A DNA stretch of 16,048 nucleotides, taken from positions 15,772,790 to 15,788,837 of the forward strand of contig NC_090610.1 in assembly GCF_004359215.1 (NCBI RefSeq). Reading direction: 5' to 3'. The translations under genes and the position numbers were made by a program. The notes under the pieces were generated by a model that was given only the letters and a program-made list of their open reading frames with translations, was not told the DNA's origin and searched no databases. Below, one piece after another: positions 1 through 8,750 of this stretch (position 1 is the first letter of the stretch; the number at the start of each line of letters is the position of its first letter). Origin of the DNA: Bremia lactucae. Taxonomy: Eukaryota; Oomycota; Peronosporomycetes; Peronosporales; Peronosporaceae.

Positions 1-345
1 GTTACGCGAGGTATCTATAAAGATACGCTCGCAATACATATTAAATGATATCTATAGAGATAACATTTTAATTGGTAAAAATAGGTATTTGTATTTAATT
101 CTATTAAATATAAATCAGTCTGAAAACTACTTCCTACTTGGTAAGTGCGCACGAGGAGACGGATTACCGCTCCCGTGACGACACTTAACCAGAGTTCTTA
201 GTGTGTTGGGTGAGGTCGCTAACGCGCCCACCACAACTACCTCACTGCACGCAAGAGAAGCAGGTTTAACCGCTTCCTCGCTGTGCTAGGGTGTGTGCCT
301 AAGTAGAGCGTGGCCGCATTACGACGTGCCCGTGTACAGTCAGTA
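1..345. repeat. LTR-like, hairpin-rich fragment
   Basis: No coding frame is visible. The stretch opens with a hairpin (gcgag+gtatct at 6-16 against agatac+ctcgc at 21-32). It has a long-range 7-bp inverted repeat (210-216 with 239-245) and the 44-bp quasi-palindrome at 247-290. The first bases, gttacgcgag, would fit an LTR beginning TG one base outside the window, but that base is not visible. There is no partner LTR in the window, so it may be a solo LTR, an LTR end or other repeat. The boundary at about 345 is a guess. Confidence 0.35.
247..290. repeat. 44-bp quasi-palindrome, copy 1
   Basis: This copy matches 3512-3555 at 42 of 44 bases. It folds on itself: gcac/gtgc outside, gag/ctc and aagc/gctt in the middle, ggtt/aacc inside, about 15 pairs in all with small bulges. 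It lies in the LTR-like fragment, while the second copy lies in gag-region DNA of gypsy-1. Confidence 0.8.
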
Positions 346-1689
346 TTCGGTTTACCTCATTATTATTATTTTGAAACCAATGGCTTAAGACCTTTGGCGA
401 GTTCTTTTAAATTATAGGCATCACAGCTTTTTGAGATCTTTGAGCAAGGTCTTAATGCAGTATCTTGCTTAGGCGAACCTGTTCTTAAACACCTATGACA
501 CCTAGGTCAGTGCGATTATCTTTTGATAAAATAAAAGTAATTACAGACTTATAAGGCTATAGCAGTCGGCCGGAATGATCAGACTTATCAAATTAGATGT
601 CCTCGACGTGGCCTTTGACATGTTTCATAGGTCTTAATAGTTGTCTTTTCCCAATTTCGCAAGTGTGAACAAGATATCCGATGCCGCATTTAAGCGGCCA
701 TTTTTTAAGATGTAATATCGGATGGTTTAAAAAAAAGTAGTAAAGATTTCGATATTGTATTTATTTGTTGAAGTTCTACAATTGATTTGAATCTTATATT
801 ATTCGCTGTAAACGTTTTTTGCGATCTTTATCTTGCACGATATTAGAATCGTGTAGACTACATTAGCTGCTATTGAATTAGCGATAACGAAAATAAATCT
901 AAGCGTTCCAGAAATATTTTGAATTCTGTATCTGATTTTTAGATGTATACTGTTAGCTTTGTTTCTATACTTATCGGATAAAAGACTCGGACAAGAGATG
1001 GTAAATTAGTGACGCTAAGCAATCGTTACTTACCTAATCCGTCTATATGATTAAAAGCGCAAACTGTAACGCGCATTTAAAACGTTAAAATTAGTCGCAT
1101 AAAATATTTATCATTGATCAGGCTTTGACTATACCTAACCCATGCATTCAATTTCAGTACCTATCATAAGACATCCTGTTTATTGCTTCAAATATCGTTC
1201 TGGCGAGCCTTCCCACAATTGTGCACATCCGACAAAAATTCCATTTAGAGAAGACTGTTTCATTGCAACCAATGCTGCGACTTTACTGGGTAATTTGTCT
1301 ACAGCTTTAGCTGTCGACAACCTTATGATATATAAATATCCTTTCACATTTTGTTTCAACCTGCTCAGAAAGGATTAAGATATCGAGCTTGCCATCAAGT
1401 AACTTGTCACTCATTCAAGATAACACGGCAATATGTATTCATCCAAGTACACAAGGCTTGATGATAGGGCCGCGCAAATTTCTTCACACAATGCCCAAAT
1501 TTGACTTCGAGAATCAACATTTTAATGGTTGAGCGTAATCACACTCATTCAGTTTCATGGGGCGACAGTTTAGCTTAAATCTTGATATCTTAAAAGAAAT
1601 TCATGCCAACAACGTGGAAACTGGGAAAATAGCTGTGCCATACTTGTCAATTTGATTTTACTTAAGTATTGATGGAATTGAGGCAGTCC
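346..1689. other. AT-rich stretch without a recognisable gene
   Basis: Nothing here is supported as a gene. The longest open stretch (1142-1378, + strand, 78 codons) has no motif I recognise, no clear start context and no neighbour that would explain it, so I treat it as chance or as decayed repeat. A short run of att repeats lies at 358-370. The composition resembles decayed transposon or intergenic DNA. Confidence 0.5.
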
Positions 1690-1800
1690 ACTGGCTCTCT
1701 ATGCACGAAAAGTGGCATGGTTTCGAGTACTTCTGATGCCACAAGGGCCATCAAACGCTTCGACGAGATGGTGTTTAATGTATCCCCCTATGCCTCAGGT
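1690..1800 (+). pseudogene. Possible Ty3 reverse transcriptase remnant
   Basis: One + strand frame around 1700-1770 reads VAWFRVLLMPQGPSNAS. A shifted frame continues with FDEMVFN. This resembles the RT segment that follows the first catalytic aspartate in Ty3-type enzymes (aromatic residues, then LMPQG, then NAP.TF). Gypsy-1 has the equivalent WEWLLMPQ near 8256. No catalytic YxDD and no adjoining domain can be read, so the remnant is very short and old. The call rests on this one motif. It lies just outside the 5' LTR of gypsy-1, so it would belong to a different, older element. Confidence 0.4.
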
Positions 1801-2008
1801 AACCCACAGCCGTGCCGAATTTATTTAATTACGCTTTGTACATAAAATGTACGTATATTTTGAAAGAAAACTTAAAGGCAAGACTATCCTTCTCTTAAAT
1901 AGTTGCAATAATTCGAAATGGCAAACATACCTATTTAAGTAAATTGTGGAAGATATTCTCATTTCATGAACGATGACAAAGCATGACTCGTGGCGCTTAT
2001 AAGCAACA
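1801..2008. other. AT-rich spacer before the gypsy-1 LTR
   Basis: I see no gene or clear motif here. The stretch directly abuts the TGTAAC start of the LTR at 2009. Confidence 0.4.
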
Positions 2009-2503
2009 TGTAACGAGGTGTCCAGTTACATAAATATTCTTGTTTTCCACAAGAGGAATAATAAAATATTATTTCTAATAAGATAAAATTCTAAAGAAGC
2101 ATAAGATTATTAACATTTATTATTTTTTTACTTTACATTTCTAACATTAACGTATATGGTAATATGAAGCAACAAAGCATCAATTCATTTGCATTGGCTG
2201 ATGTAAATTTAGTTTAGCCCCGTCAAACACTGCTAGATGCCCGAAGAGCGCTGCGCAAGAGTCGGTATACATAATCTATAACACTAATAAAAGTAAGTAG
2301 ACACGAAGATTATTACATATGATCTAAATATATAAATAAAACTTTACTTTTACTTTTTATGTAAGTCTTTCGCATTGACATTTAGTAGCTAAGACTTCTT
2401 AGCTACTTAAAACCTTTCTCTGCACGACGTGTACGTGAAGTACCTCACCTTCACTGTTATCAGTGCAGGTTGGCTCAATACTAGCGAAAGGTGCCCCGCT
2501 ATA
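2009..2503 (+). repeat. Gypsy-1 5' LTR
   Basis: It starts TGTAACGAGG and repeats the complement as GTTACATAAATA 16 bases later, as the LTR at 11735 does. Shared words with that LTR are AAAGAAGCATAAG (near 2092), GCGCAAG followed by ATACATAAT (near 2250-2270), the stem AGCTAAG-actt-CTTAGCT (2388-2404) and TGCACG-GTGTACGTGAAG (2421-2440). The 3' boundary near 2503 (GTGCCCCGCTATA) is set by comparison with CAGTGCCCTGTTACA at the end of the gypsy-2 LTR, and is uncertain by about 10 bp. Confidence 0.72.
2384..2407. repeat. LTR hairpin, 10-bp perfect stem
   Basis: The stem is agtagctaag at 2384-2393 and cttagctact at 2398-2407, with loop actt. The 3' LTR of gypsy-1 keeps the core gctaag-actt-cttagc at 12112-12127. 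The stem and loop are conserved while the flanks have diverged, so the element may use this structure in its transcript (an inference). Confidence 0.8.
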
Positions 2504-2505
2504 TC

Positions 2506-2513
2506 TGGTAGGA
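2506..2513 (+). promoter_or_regulatory. Possible gypsy-1 primer binding site
   Basis: TGGTAGGA follows the LTR end by two bases. TGG is the complement of the tRNA CCA end, and TGGTAG would pair with the end of initiator tRNA-Met. Only six bases match, so the call is weak and depends on the LTR boundary. Confidence 0.3.
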
Positions 2514-2840
2514 CTTTGTTGTCCATTCAAAACCACGTGCATTACATTAACACGGACATGTCTGATAATGAAGGAAGGAGCTTCCGAGCCCCTCCAGAAG
2601 ATTTCCACGGAACGCGTGAAAGATTCACTCACTTAAATGACCACGAATGAGAAGCGGTTAAACGTACAAGTTCAGACTTAGGGGGCCAGCCTTAGGTGGA
2701 ATGTGTTTTCTTCACAAAAACACGAGCAACGTGTGTCTATCGCCGAGTGCATACATTATGAACTCGATGTGGCCCTAGAAAAGAAAGCTTGCTTCACCAG
2801 CAAGGCTCTCAACATGCAGATCTGTTAAGAGGAGGGGGTG

Positions 2841-2862
2841 CTCAACAGTTCAAACTGTTGAG
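2841..2862. repeat. 10-bp perfect inverted repeat in gag
   Basis: The stem is ctcaacagtt (2841-2850) with aactgttgag (2853-2862) and loop ca. It is one tooth of the inverted-repeat comb described in the findings. Confidence 0.85.
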
Positions 2863-3511
2863 ACAGCAGCATTTACATTATTCTGGCGGGCCGCTGCATT
2901 TGCGTCGCCCCGAAAGCTTAAAAATATAATTTCTAGCTTCGACACCTTGTTAAGATGGCTCGGCGAATTAGACGATGCCATTGAAGCTCGCCGCATCGAG
3001 ACGATTCGACGATTCGACGAACACGAAGTTTGGTATGTCCAACTTGGCTGGACGTGCCAAATCTTTGGCTATAGGACTCACGACCCATTGAGTTTGGGTC
3101 GTATGAGGCATATAAGACCCTTTTAGACCCGACTCAGGCGAACGTTTGAGCCTCTAAGTGACGAATTTAAGGCTTGAGCAGGGCTCCTGGACTTGAAACA
3201 CAAGCATCACATTTACGCTTATGCGTAGCATACACGATGCTTTGGCAGTCGTATTGTGAGTAAATTTATTGATGAACAGAACAGTGGTACTGTGTTTATC
3301 AAAGGGACGATCCTCTTAAGATCCGCCTGTTCTGGCTAGAACAAGTGACGCTTGATCAAGCGATCTCTGCAGCGGATTAGGAGGTTGGAGGTCTAGAACC
3401 CATGGATAAAGCGTTTTCTCGCTGTAGAAAGACATGGCACTACGCCAATGACTGTAGTGCCCACGTCCAGTGTCTAACTACACTAAGCGAAATGATTGAC
3501 CTTCCGTTTAT

Positions 3512-3555
3512 GCACGCAAGAGAAGCTGCTTTAACCGCTTCCTCGCTGTGCTAGG
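3512..3555. repeat. 44-bp quasi-palindrome, copy 2
   Basis: This is the partner of 247-290, with 42 of 44 bases identical. Here it sits between the gag zinc knuckle and the protease and can be read in the + frame as MHAREAALTASSLC followed by a stop. The two differences fall in the inner stem (ggtt to gctt), which weakens the inner part of the fold. Confidence 0.75.
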
Positions 3556-3659
3556 TTGAAATAGCGGAGGACGCGGATTCACAATGTAGCGAAATCGCAA
3601 AGGCGAGGCGGATCGATAAAAAATTTCCTTTTCCCCTTTTTAGTTAGAGATTTTTTAAT

Positions 3660-3678
3660 TTGTTTTTTTAAAAAACAA
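3660..3678. repeat. A/T-rich inverted repeat in the gag-protease linker
   Basis: The stem is ttgtttttt (3660-3668) with aaaaaacaa (3670-3678) and a one-base loop. It lies in the low-complexity linker 3621-3780, where no domain can be read. Being homopolymeric, it could form by slippage. Confidence 0.6.
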
Positions 3679-3779
3679 AAAAAACGGTCGGGCAAGTAGG
3701 TGCGGAGCGCCCTCCTGACCCAGTAATGAAAAATATTTTTAGGTATCTTTTCAAAGTTCCTCCTCACCCACTAACATTG

Positions 3780-4436
3780 CAAGTAACTGCCTGGTGAAGA
3801 TGTTGACCTCATCACCTTTAAAATAATAGTGGCAACGATATTGCCACATATGTCCGTTGTCGATTTTGGGGCGTCGGGCAATTTTATTTGACGCCAATCG
3901 CTATAATATCGTAAGCTAAGTTCGTTAAGCGCCATATTTCTATAACGAGGATGCCAGCGTGCCTAGCAACAGGCACATCTGTAACTGAAAAAATGTGTGA
4001 TTGGTATCTTATGCACATTAGTAGACATTCCATACGATGCCGATTTCATTGCACTAAATTTGAAAAAGTTGGTGTCGTTCTGGGAATACCATTGCTCAGC
4101 AAATACGGGCGATGCATACATTGACAGCATCAAGCTGTGGCGATGTCTAGCTATCGTTCATCAGATGGTCATCTGATGAACGTCTTGGAGTGTCCACAAG
4201 CATGTGGAAGTCTTCGAGTGAGTGCATTGGCCTCAGTTATAGTCCGGTTTTGTAGCACGAATGCACAAGACCTCAGTGTGACAGCCCATCACACTGTGGA
4301 GTTAGAATGTGACGGCTGTGCACGAGCACAGGTAGCGCCGGATGTCCATGAAAATAGTCACGGACGGCTGAGCAAAAACTTAGGTAGCGTCGAAGTTCGA
4401 CACTCCGATAATTCGGGTGGATTGAAACAAAAATGA
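3780..4436 (+). pseudogene. pol: Gypsy-1 aspartic protease and linker, broken
   Basis: The protease matures the Gag-Pol polyprotein. VVDFGASGNFI at 3856-3888 is the active-site segment, with the catalytic D followed by F instead of the usual S or T, then GAS. A stop follows at once (TGA at 3889), and further segments (GILCTLVDI, DADFIALNL) are spread over several frames to about 4110. From 4137 an open frame of 99 codons contains SSDGHLMNVLECPQACG and TAHHTVEL. I read this as the linker between protease and RT in this family, not as an independent gene. Its ATG at 4137 is probably not a real start. Confidence 0.6.
4155..4182. repeat. 13-bp perfect inverted repeat in the pol linker
   Basis: The stem is cgttcatcagatg (4155-4167) with catctgatgaacg (4170-4182) and loop gt. 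It is the longest perfect stem in the window and lies within the SSDGHLMN coding stretch. A smaller stem (tccaca/tgtgga) follows near 4191. Confidence 0.9.
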
Positions 4437-5273
4437 TTCCTTAGATAGCAACATCCAACAAAAATTGGAACGCCTGTTAAAGAAGACAGTGCGAAATCCT
4501 AGATCGACTGGAGGATCGTGGAGGACCTCGCTTTAGCTGCGCAACCACAGCCCGAGGCCTTGGAGGATACCCCCAAATAAATTGAAGAATAAGTGCCATA
4601 ACACTTAAGGAAATAAGTCCCCAATATTCTGAGGGAATAAGTCCCCAGATACCTTTGGAAAAAACAAGTTTACAAGAGGAAACTGAGCCATTGAATGTCT
4701 TTGTAAGCAATGGATAAATTGCAGGTGTTATACAGTGCCTCCGATGTTTACTGATGAGATAACTATAGTGCCAGCACTCGAGCCGAAACGGTTCTTGCGT
4801 GATATGCGTAGTTGCAAAGTCAAGCAGATCTACGTACTTGTCACAGACAGATAACAAGAATGTGGCCGATATTCGGTCGGCAATAACATTTCTTGAGAAC
4901 TTACAGTTTCTTAGTAGTTCATCGATGTACGAAATTGTCTTCAATGGGAAGACCTAGATTGAATGATTTATGTCTTAATTCGAGGGGGCAATAAAACCAG
5001 TCCTTTATATAAGGATTTAATGCATTCAAGGATGTATTCCCTCATTCGGTACCGTACGAGTTGCCAGAGGATAAAGGTACTTAACACGAAATCAACCTGA
5101 AACCAGGGTCGAAATATTGTGTCTGAAGCAGTGGCCACTGACCCAAGGACAAAAATTAGCGATCGGCAAGTTCTTTGTCGACCGCTTAGCAGCGAATAAT
5201 ATGAGGGAGTCAACCTACCCACATAGCTCTCCGACCTTCGGATTGCGTAAAGAAACAGGAGGGTTGCGGATCG
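4437..5273 (+). pseudogene. pol: Gypsy-1 reverse transcriptase, N-terminal part
   Basis: From 4437 to about 4776 only a decayed linker is visible. It includes a short direct repeat (ggaaataagtcccca at 4609-4623, gggaataagtcccca at 4633-4647). From 4777 family-like segments appear: PALEPKRFLRDMRSCKVKQI, then in a shifted frame KQWPLTQGQKLAIGKFFVDR (from 5126), then RESTYPHSSPTFGLRKETGG (5204-5262) and LRIV. The last segment is the conserved start of the RT fingers and palm in Ty3 enzymes. The domain stops exactly where the copia LTR begins and resumes after 8120, which identifies the insertion. The - strand open frames at 4477-4944 and 4968-5222 are shadows of this region. Confidence 0.7.
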
Positions 5274-5577
5274 TGTTGAAGGTGATAGTATGACTGTTAA
5301 GGAGCCGTATGAGTGTGTGTTGCTTGTTGCTTGTTAAAGTTAAGAAATCTGGAGCCTCATCTTATTGATGGGACAACGTTAAAATCATCCGCTTGTTGAT
5401 TGGTGGACAACGTAAGGGTTGATTGATAGGACAATGACAGATTGATCTACTTATGATAGATAAGACAAGCTAAAACTTGAAACACAATATATGACATAAC
5501 TCAATTATAATCTCGCTTTTGGTTTTGCAGTCCCGGCCACAAGTCAACTTCACTAGTGCTTAGCTAATCGTTTTTCA
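5274..5577 (+). repeat. Copia 5' LTR
   Basis: It begins TGTTGAAGGTGATA and ends TTTTTCA. It aligns along its length with 7826-8112. Shared stretches are TTGATGGGACAA, CTCAAT-ATAATCTC, TTTTGCAGTCC and GGCCACAAG-CAACTTC. Confidence 0.8.
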
Positions 5578-5592
5578 GGTTATGAGGCCAAG
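5578..5592 (+). promoter_or_regulatory. Copia primer binding site of half-tRNA type
   Basis: GGTTATGAGGCCAAG starts right after the LTR CA. It resembles the complement of the anticodon-loop region of initiator tRNA-Met (about 11 of 15 bases by my reading), not its 3' end. Drosophila copia is known to prime from such a tRNA half. The gag ATG (5582) lies inside the site. Confidence 0.5.
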
Positions 5593-6337
5593 TAACGATT
5601 CCAGTATCACAGTGCAGCCCTCGGATGGGAGCAAATACGCTTTGTGGAGTTTTACGAAGCGAATATACATTCTGTCAAGGGACTGTGTGCGGCGATACCG
5701 GGCGAGGCGCCCGTATCTTTACCAACGGAGCAGCAGGCACACGCGATAATCTTCTGACCCTCACTGGCTCTCAGCTAATGCACACTGTAAATGTACAGTG
5801 CGTGGGATGCGTGGGTGGCACTTGAAAGCTTTAATTGGACCCAAGACATGGCGAATCGAATCCTGCTTAAGGAGAAGTTTGCGTCTTTCCGGTAAACGTC
5901 TCCGAGCATCAGCAAGCATGTCATGGCTCTAGAAAGCTCGTGCTTGAAATGAAGAGCGCAGACTGTGGGCCAAGTGAAGAAGTTCTTGCGCTACTATGCT
6001 ACGTGGTTTGTACACAGCTACAAAAGCCTTGTACAGGCATTTCGAATGTCAATCGAGTCGTTCATCTTTTATGATCTGGTGAGCTAGCTGTTCGCCAAAT
6101 AGTGCGTGGGAAGGAGTCAGCGTGTATCGAACAAACAACGGCGGTCCTGGCCAACAGTAAGAATGCGAAGAAACCGCTATAAAAGCAGTGTGGGCGTTGA
6201 GTAAAGGCAGCGTCCGGGACGCTTTTAGGTTGTGGCAAGGCATGCCAATATGCAAGAGGCTGCCGCCCCAAGAAGTGTGCATCGCCGAGTGACGGAGATG
6301 AGACAAATGTTGCATTTTATGCGGCTGAATCCTCAGT
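5582..6337 (+). pseudogene. gag: Copia gag, broken
   Basis: The frame from ATG 5582 reads MRPSNDSSITVQPSDGSKYALWSF, the N-terminal copia Gag pattern in which a G.-Y..W motif follows a short polar start. It then stops at about 5750. A second frame continues with CGDTGRGARIFTNGAAGTRD to 5825. LLKEKFASF near 5865 is the helix that in copia Gag follows AW. The zinc knuckle is CGKACQYARGC near 6231-6263, in which the usual GH pair has become CQ, so metal binding is doubtful. The same frame runs into the protease. Several stops and shifts separate the blocks. Confidence 0.72.
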
Positions 6338-6690
6338 GAGCGGCGGGTGGGTTATTGACAGCGGGATTTTGACCCATATGTATAAGGACACACCGTGAAA
6401 ACTTTGTGGAGTTCATCGCGTTAAACAATTCGCAGAGTATTTCGAGCGCAAAGCTAAAGATTCTCGGTCATGGAACAATTGCGCTGTGAGCTTGGTCGGG
6501 GAGCTATTGGATTAAAACATAGTTGAAGGGGACACTGACTGTCGAGGATCTGAACGAAAACCTATTTTCTGTAACAACGCAAATTTACGTGGCATGACCA
6601 TTGAAATGACTACGAACAAATGCGTCATGAAGTCAGGAAGCAATACAATGGCGACAGGATCGATATGAGTCAAGCTTTATATCTTAAAAC
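6338..6690 (+). pseudogene. pol: Copia protease and pre-integrase region, broken
   Basis: GGWVIDSGILTHMYKDTP at about 6344-6399 is the copia protease active site (W.IDSG..xHM), with the catalytic DSG intact and the usual A or C after G replaced by I. A TGA follows directly. Further on, frame-shifted pieces read VELLVGGAIG-like, LYV-like and NLFSVT-like segments, then TIEMTTNKCVMKSGSNTMATG near 6600-6660, the variable stretch before the integrase in copia elements. Confidence 0.68.
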
Positions 6691-7350
6691 GGACGCCGAA
6701 GAAGAATATCATTTGCTTCTAGCGAATCTGGCGTGTGGCATTGACGAATCGGTCACGCCTCGCAATGAATAGTAAGTATAATGATTAAGGACGGCTGTAT
6801 TACATTTGGCTTGCCAAGGTTGAGGCGGAAGGTGTGTGCGATGTTTCGCAATAGTTAAACGAGTCCAGAAGACTTTTGAAACAAGAGGGAGAGCATGTGC
6901 TTTAATTGCGTCATTTAGTCGGACGTTTTTAGTCCAATAATCCCACTCTCCGTCGCTGCATATTCTATGCGGGTCAAGATCGAAGTGCCGAAGCACTTGC
7001 GAAATTCTGCAAGAACCCAAGACGGTATCAGGATCTAACATTAAGGTCTCTAATGGAGTCCAATATCTACACTCTAGCATGAATACAATTTGCGAACAGC
7101 TCGGGATCAAGCAAGAGTTTACTGTGCCGCACAACCTACCGTTAAAGGGTATGGCCGAACGAATGAATAGAACTCTCGCTGAAATGACCAGATGATGCTT
7201 AAGGATAGTGGTTTTGACAACCGCTACTGGTTTAAGGCTATGTGACAGCAGCGGACATACGAAATGTATTGCCGAATTCGTCAAGCAAAGATGCATGTCT
7301 TTTTGAGAAGGTTTTCAAGCCTAAGACATGTGGCGCACATGCGTGTGTTT
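6691..7350 (+). pseudogene. pol: Copia integrase, broken
   Basis: Integrase inserts the cDNA into the genome. The pre-integrase zinc segment is recognisable near 6735 (a GHA-like pair with spaced residues) and IKDGCITFGLPRL near 6783-6822. The core is degraded in the middle. One clean run at 7048-7192 reads SNGVQYLHSS, then GIKQEFTVPHN, then GMAERMNRTLAEMTR. The glutamate of MAERMNRT is the third catalytic acid. The second aspartate, normally in SDNG, is lost (SNG). A TGA at 7193 and later shifts finish the frame. The long - strand open frame at 6709-7296 is the shadow of this gene. Confidence 0.72.
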
Positions 7351-7792
7351 GGCACTGCATGTTATGCACTAAGCGCTATCTTTTAGGATACCGAAACCAA
7401 AACAAATAAGGGCCCTAAATGCAACTGATGGCTCAATCGTCATATCTCGAAGTGACTTTTAACTAGAGCCAGCAAGCAAGATAAAGATATACGCTATTCG
7501 AAGCATATTTGGCGTAATCGACCACATGGAAAGAGTTAATGCAAATGTCCAAGCACTACCCTCAATCGCCACCTTTACGCTCAAGCTCGACTACTGGAAG
7601 CCACTAATAGCCATCCGGATGCATTTCCACGCGAACATCTAGCACTCTCGGAAGGGATGGAGAACAAGAGTAGATGTCACTGTGGCATCCGTTGCGCAAG
7701 AAACGAAGGTCGTCGCTATGGATAGGAGCTTCCAAACCATCCTTGGAAAAGTCAATCACAACAACGTTGCACGCCTCAAGTTAACCAAATAA
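7351..7792 (+). pseudogene. pol: Copia pol remnant: RT deleted, RNase H end kept
   Basis: After integrase a short stretch reads as its C-terminal tail (LNATDGSIVISRSDF near 7412-7456). The RT palm with its two aspartate motifs is absent. The element then jumps to the last part of RNase H. The run ILGKVNHNNVARLKLTK, ending in TAA at 7790-7792, is the usual copia pol terminus. The missing DNA (about 1.7-2 kb by comparison with the family) is the main reason this element is short. Confidence 0.6.
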
Positions 7793-7812
7793 TCGTATTT
7801 ATAGCACAAACA

Positions 7813-7825
7813 CTAAAAAGAAGAG
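7813..7825 (+). promoter_or_regulatory. Copia polypurine tract
   Basis: The purine run aaaaagaagag lies directly before the TGTTAAAGG start of the 3' LTR, where plus-strand DNA synthesis is primed. Confidence 0.6.
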
Positions 7826-8112
7826 TGTTAAAGGTGATGTTGTGACTATTACGCAACCTTACAAGTGTATGCTGCTTGTAAGAGTTGGAAAAATTTAAGC
7901 CCTGTCTGATTGATGGGACAATGTTTGAATTATCTGCTCGTTCGTTAAGGGGCCACGTAAGACTCATCGAACTGTTGATTGATAATATATAACGACTGAT
8001 TGATCTGATATGATTAAAAGGATAAGTCAAGAATAACTCAATCATAATCTCATTTTGTTTTTGCAGTCCTGGCCACAAGCCAACTTCTTCAGTGTTAAGT
8101 CATTCGATTTTT
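7826..8112 (+). repeat. Copia 3' LTR
   Basis: It begins TGTTAAAGGTGATG and aligns with 5274-5577 through CAGTCCTGGCCACAAGCCAA to CGATTTTT. The terminal CA is mutated, so the end is uncertain by a few bases. Divergence between the two copia LTRs is high, so the insertion is old. Confidence 0.75.
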
Positions 8113-8120
8113 GGATTTTT

Positions 8121-8750
8121 GCATGGTTAATCCCTCCGACACAACGAAAAGACGCACTCATTGACGGTCTTTTTGTCAATGAATCTGATAGATTGATTCT
8201 ATCAGAACCTCATGCGCGACTGGATTTTTCGTCAAGTTTTCCAAGCGAAATGCTTTGGGAGTGGCTATTAATGCCACAAAAGCTTGGTAAAAACCCTGCA
8301 ACATTCAACAGATGAACAAACGATATGTTGCGATCGGTGCGACATTTCGCAATGAATTATCTTGATGACGTCTTCGCTCATAGCAGAGCCATGAACGGAC
8401 ATTTAGACGTTGAAGTACATCGTACCGACGTCCAAATGTCATGAAGTCCATATTTATGCACGGCCGTAAGCAGTCGACACCTCTCGCAAAGAATGGAGAT
8501 GGTTATTTTCTTCGCGGAGCATAACTCCTCCGTGGAATACAAGCCAGTACTGATTAATGTCGTCGCTGATTCGCTTTCGCGCTGGTCTAACTTTGAACCG
8601 GCTGCACAAATAAATAGTGACGATAAGTTCTTGCAACAATTAGCGTTCGTCATCAACATTGCACACGAAGAGCCTATCAAGAAGATAATGCTCGTTAAAG
8701 GTTTGATGGATCACCTCAGACATTCATTACAACATCCTTGAAAGAGTTGT
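8121..8750 (+). pseudogene. pol: Gypsy-1 RT palm and RNase H, broken
   Basis: The RT interrupted at 5273 continues here. IPPTQRKDALIDGL is followed by a decayed first-aspartate motif. MLWEWLLMPQKLGKNPATFN begins at 8250, and YLDD (8358-8369), the RT catalytic motif, is intact inside NYLDDVFAHSRAM. RNase H is reduced to its end: IFFAEHNSSVEYKPVLINVV and DSLSRW (8508-8590), which match the equivalent part of gypsy-2 (FFAEYNFSVEYKPGRLNVV). The part between RT and this end is largely deleted. Two inverted repeats (8158-8182 and 8184-8206) lie in the RT part. Confidence 0.75.

Larger units (their letters stand above)
2558..3620 (+). pseudogene. gag: Gypsy-1 gag, broken
   Basis: Gag builds the retrotransposon particle. 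An ATG at 2558 (MSDNEGRSFR) is the likely start, 55 bases after the LTR, but this frame stops at 2650. The body is readable only by changing frame. KFGMSNLAGRAKSLAIGL begins at 3026, TFEPLSDEFKA near 3142, VFIKG near 3292, and LFWLEQVTLDQAISAAD at 3327-3380; these match the capsid region typical of Ty3 gag. A zinc knuckle follows at 3414-3455 (FSRCRKTWHYANDC), whose first cysteine has become phenylalanine and whose glycine has become tryptophan. It has many stops and frameshifts. The antisense frame of the same element is a separate gene. Confidence 0.7.
5274..8112 (+). mobile_element. Nested Ty1/copia element, internally deleted
   Basis: Two related LTRs (5274-5577 and 7826-8112) flank gag, protease, integrase and the end of RNase H, in the copia order with integrase before RT. 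Nearly all of RT is missing, so the element is about 2.8 kb instead of the usual 4.5-5 kb. It sits inside the RT domain of gypsy-1 in the same orientation. Flanks ggatcg (5268-5273) and ggattt (8113-8118) may be a decayed target-site duplication, but the match is weak. All frames are broken. Confidence 0.82.

Noticed and set aside
1142..1378. 78-codon + strand frame as a host gene
   Set aside because: I see no motif, no splice context I trust and no supporting neighbour; length alone does not support a gene.
3579..3767. 62-codon lysine-rich - strand frame
   Set aside because: Its composition comes from the A/T homopolymer stretch at 3650-3685; there is no motif.
4477..5222. Two - strand open frames of 155 and 84 codons
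   Set aside because: They lie opposite the recognisable RT N-terminal region of gypsy-1. There is no partner at the equivalent position of gypsy-2 in this window to test conservation, and I see no domain.
6709..7296. 195-codon open frame on the - strand
   Set aside because: It is the shadow of the copia integrase. The + strand carries readable motifs (MAERMNRT and others), and this frame has no family-like pattern.
7776..8078. 100-codon - strand open frame
   Set aside because: It lies across the copia 3' LTR, with no conserved counterpart in the 5' LTR.
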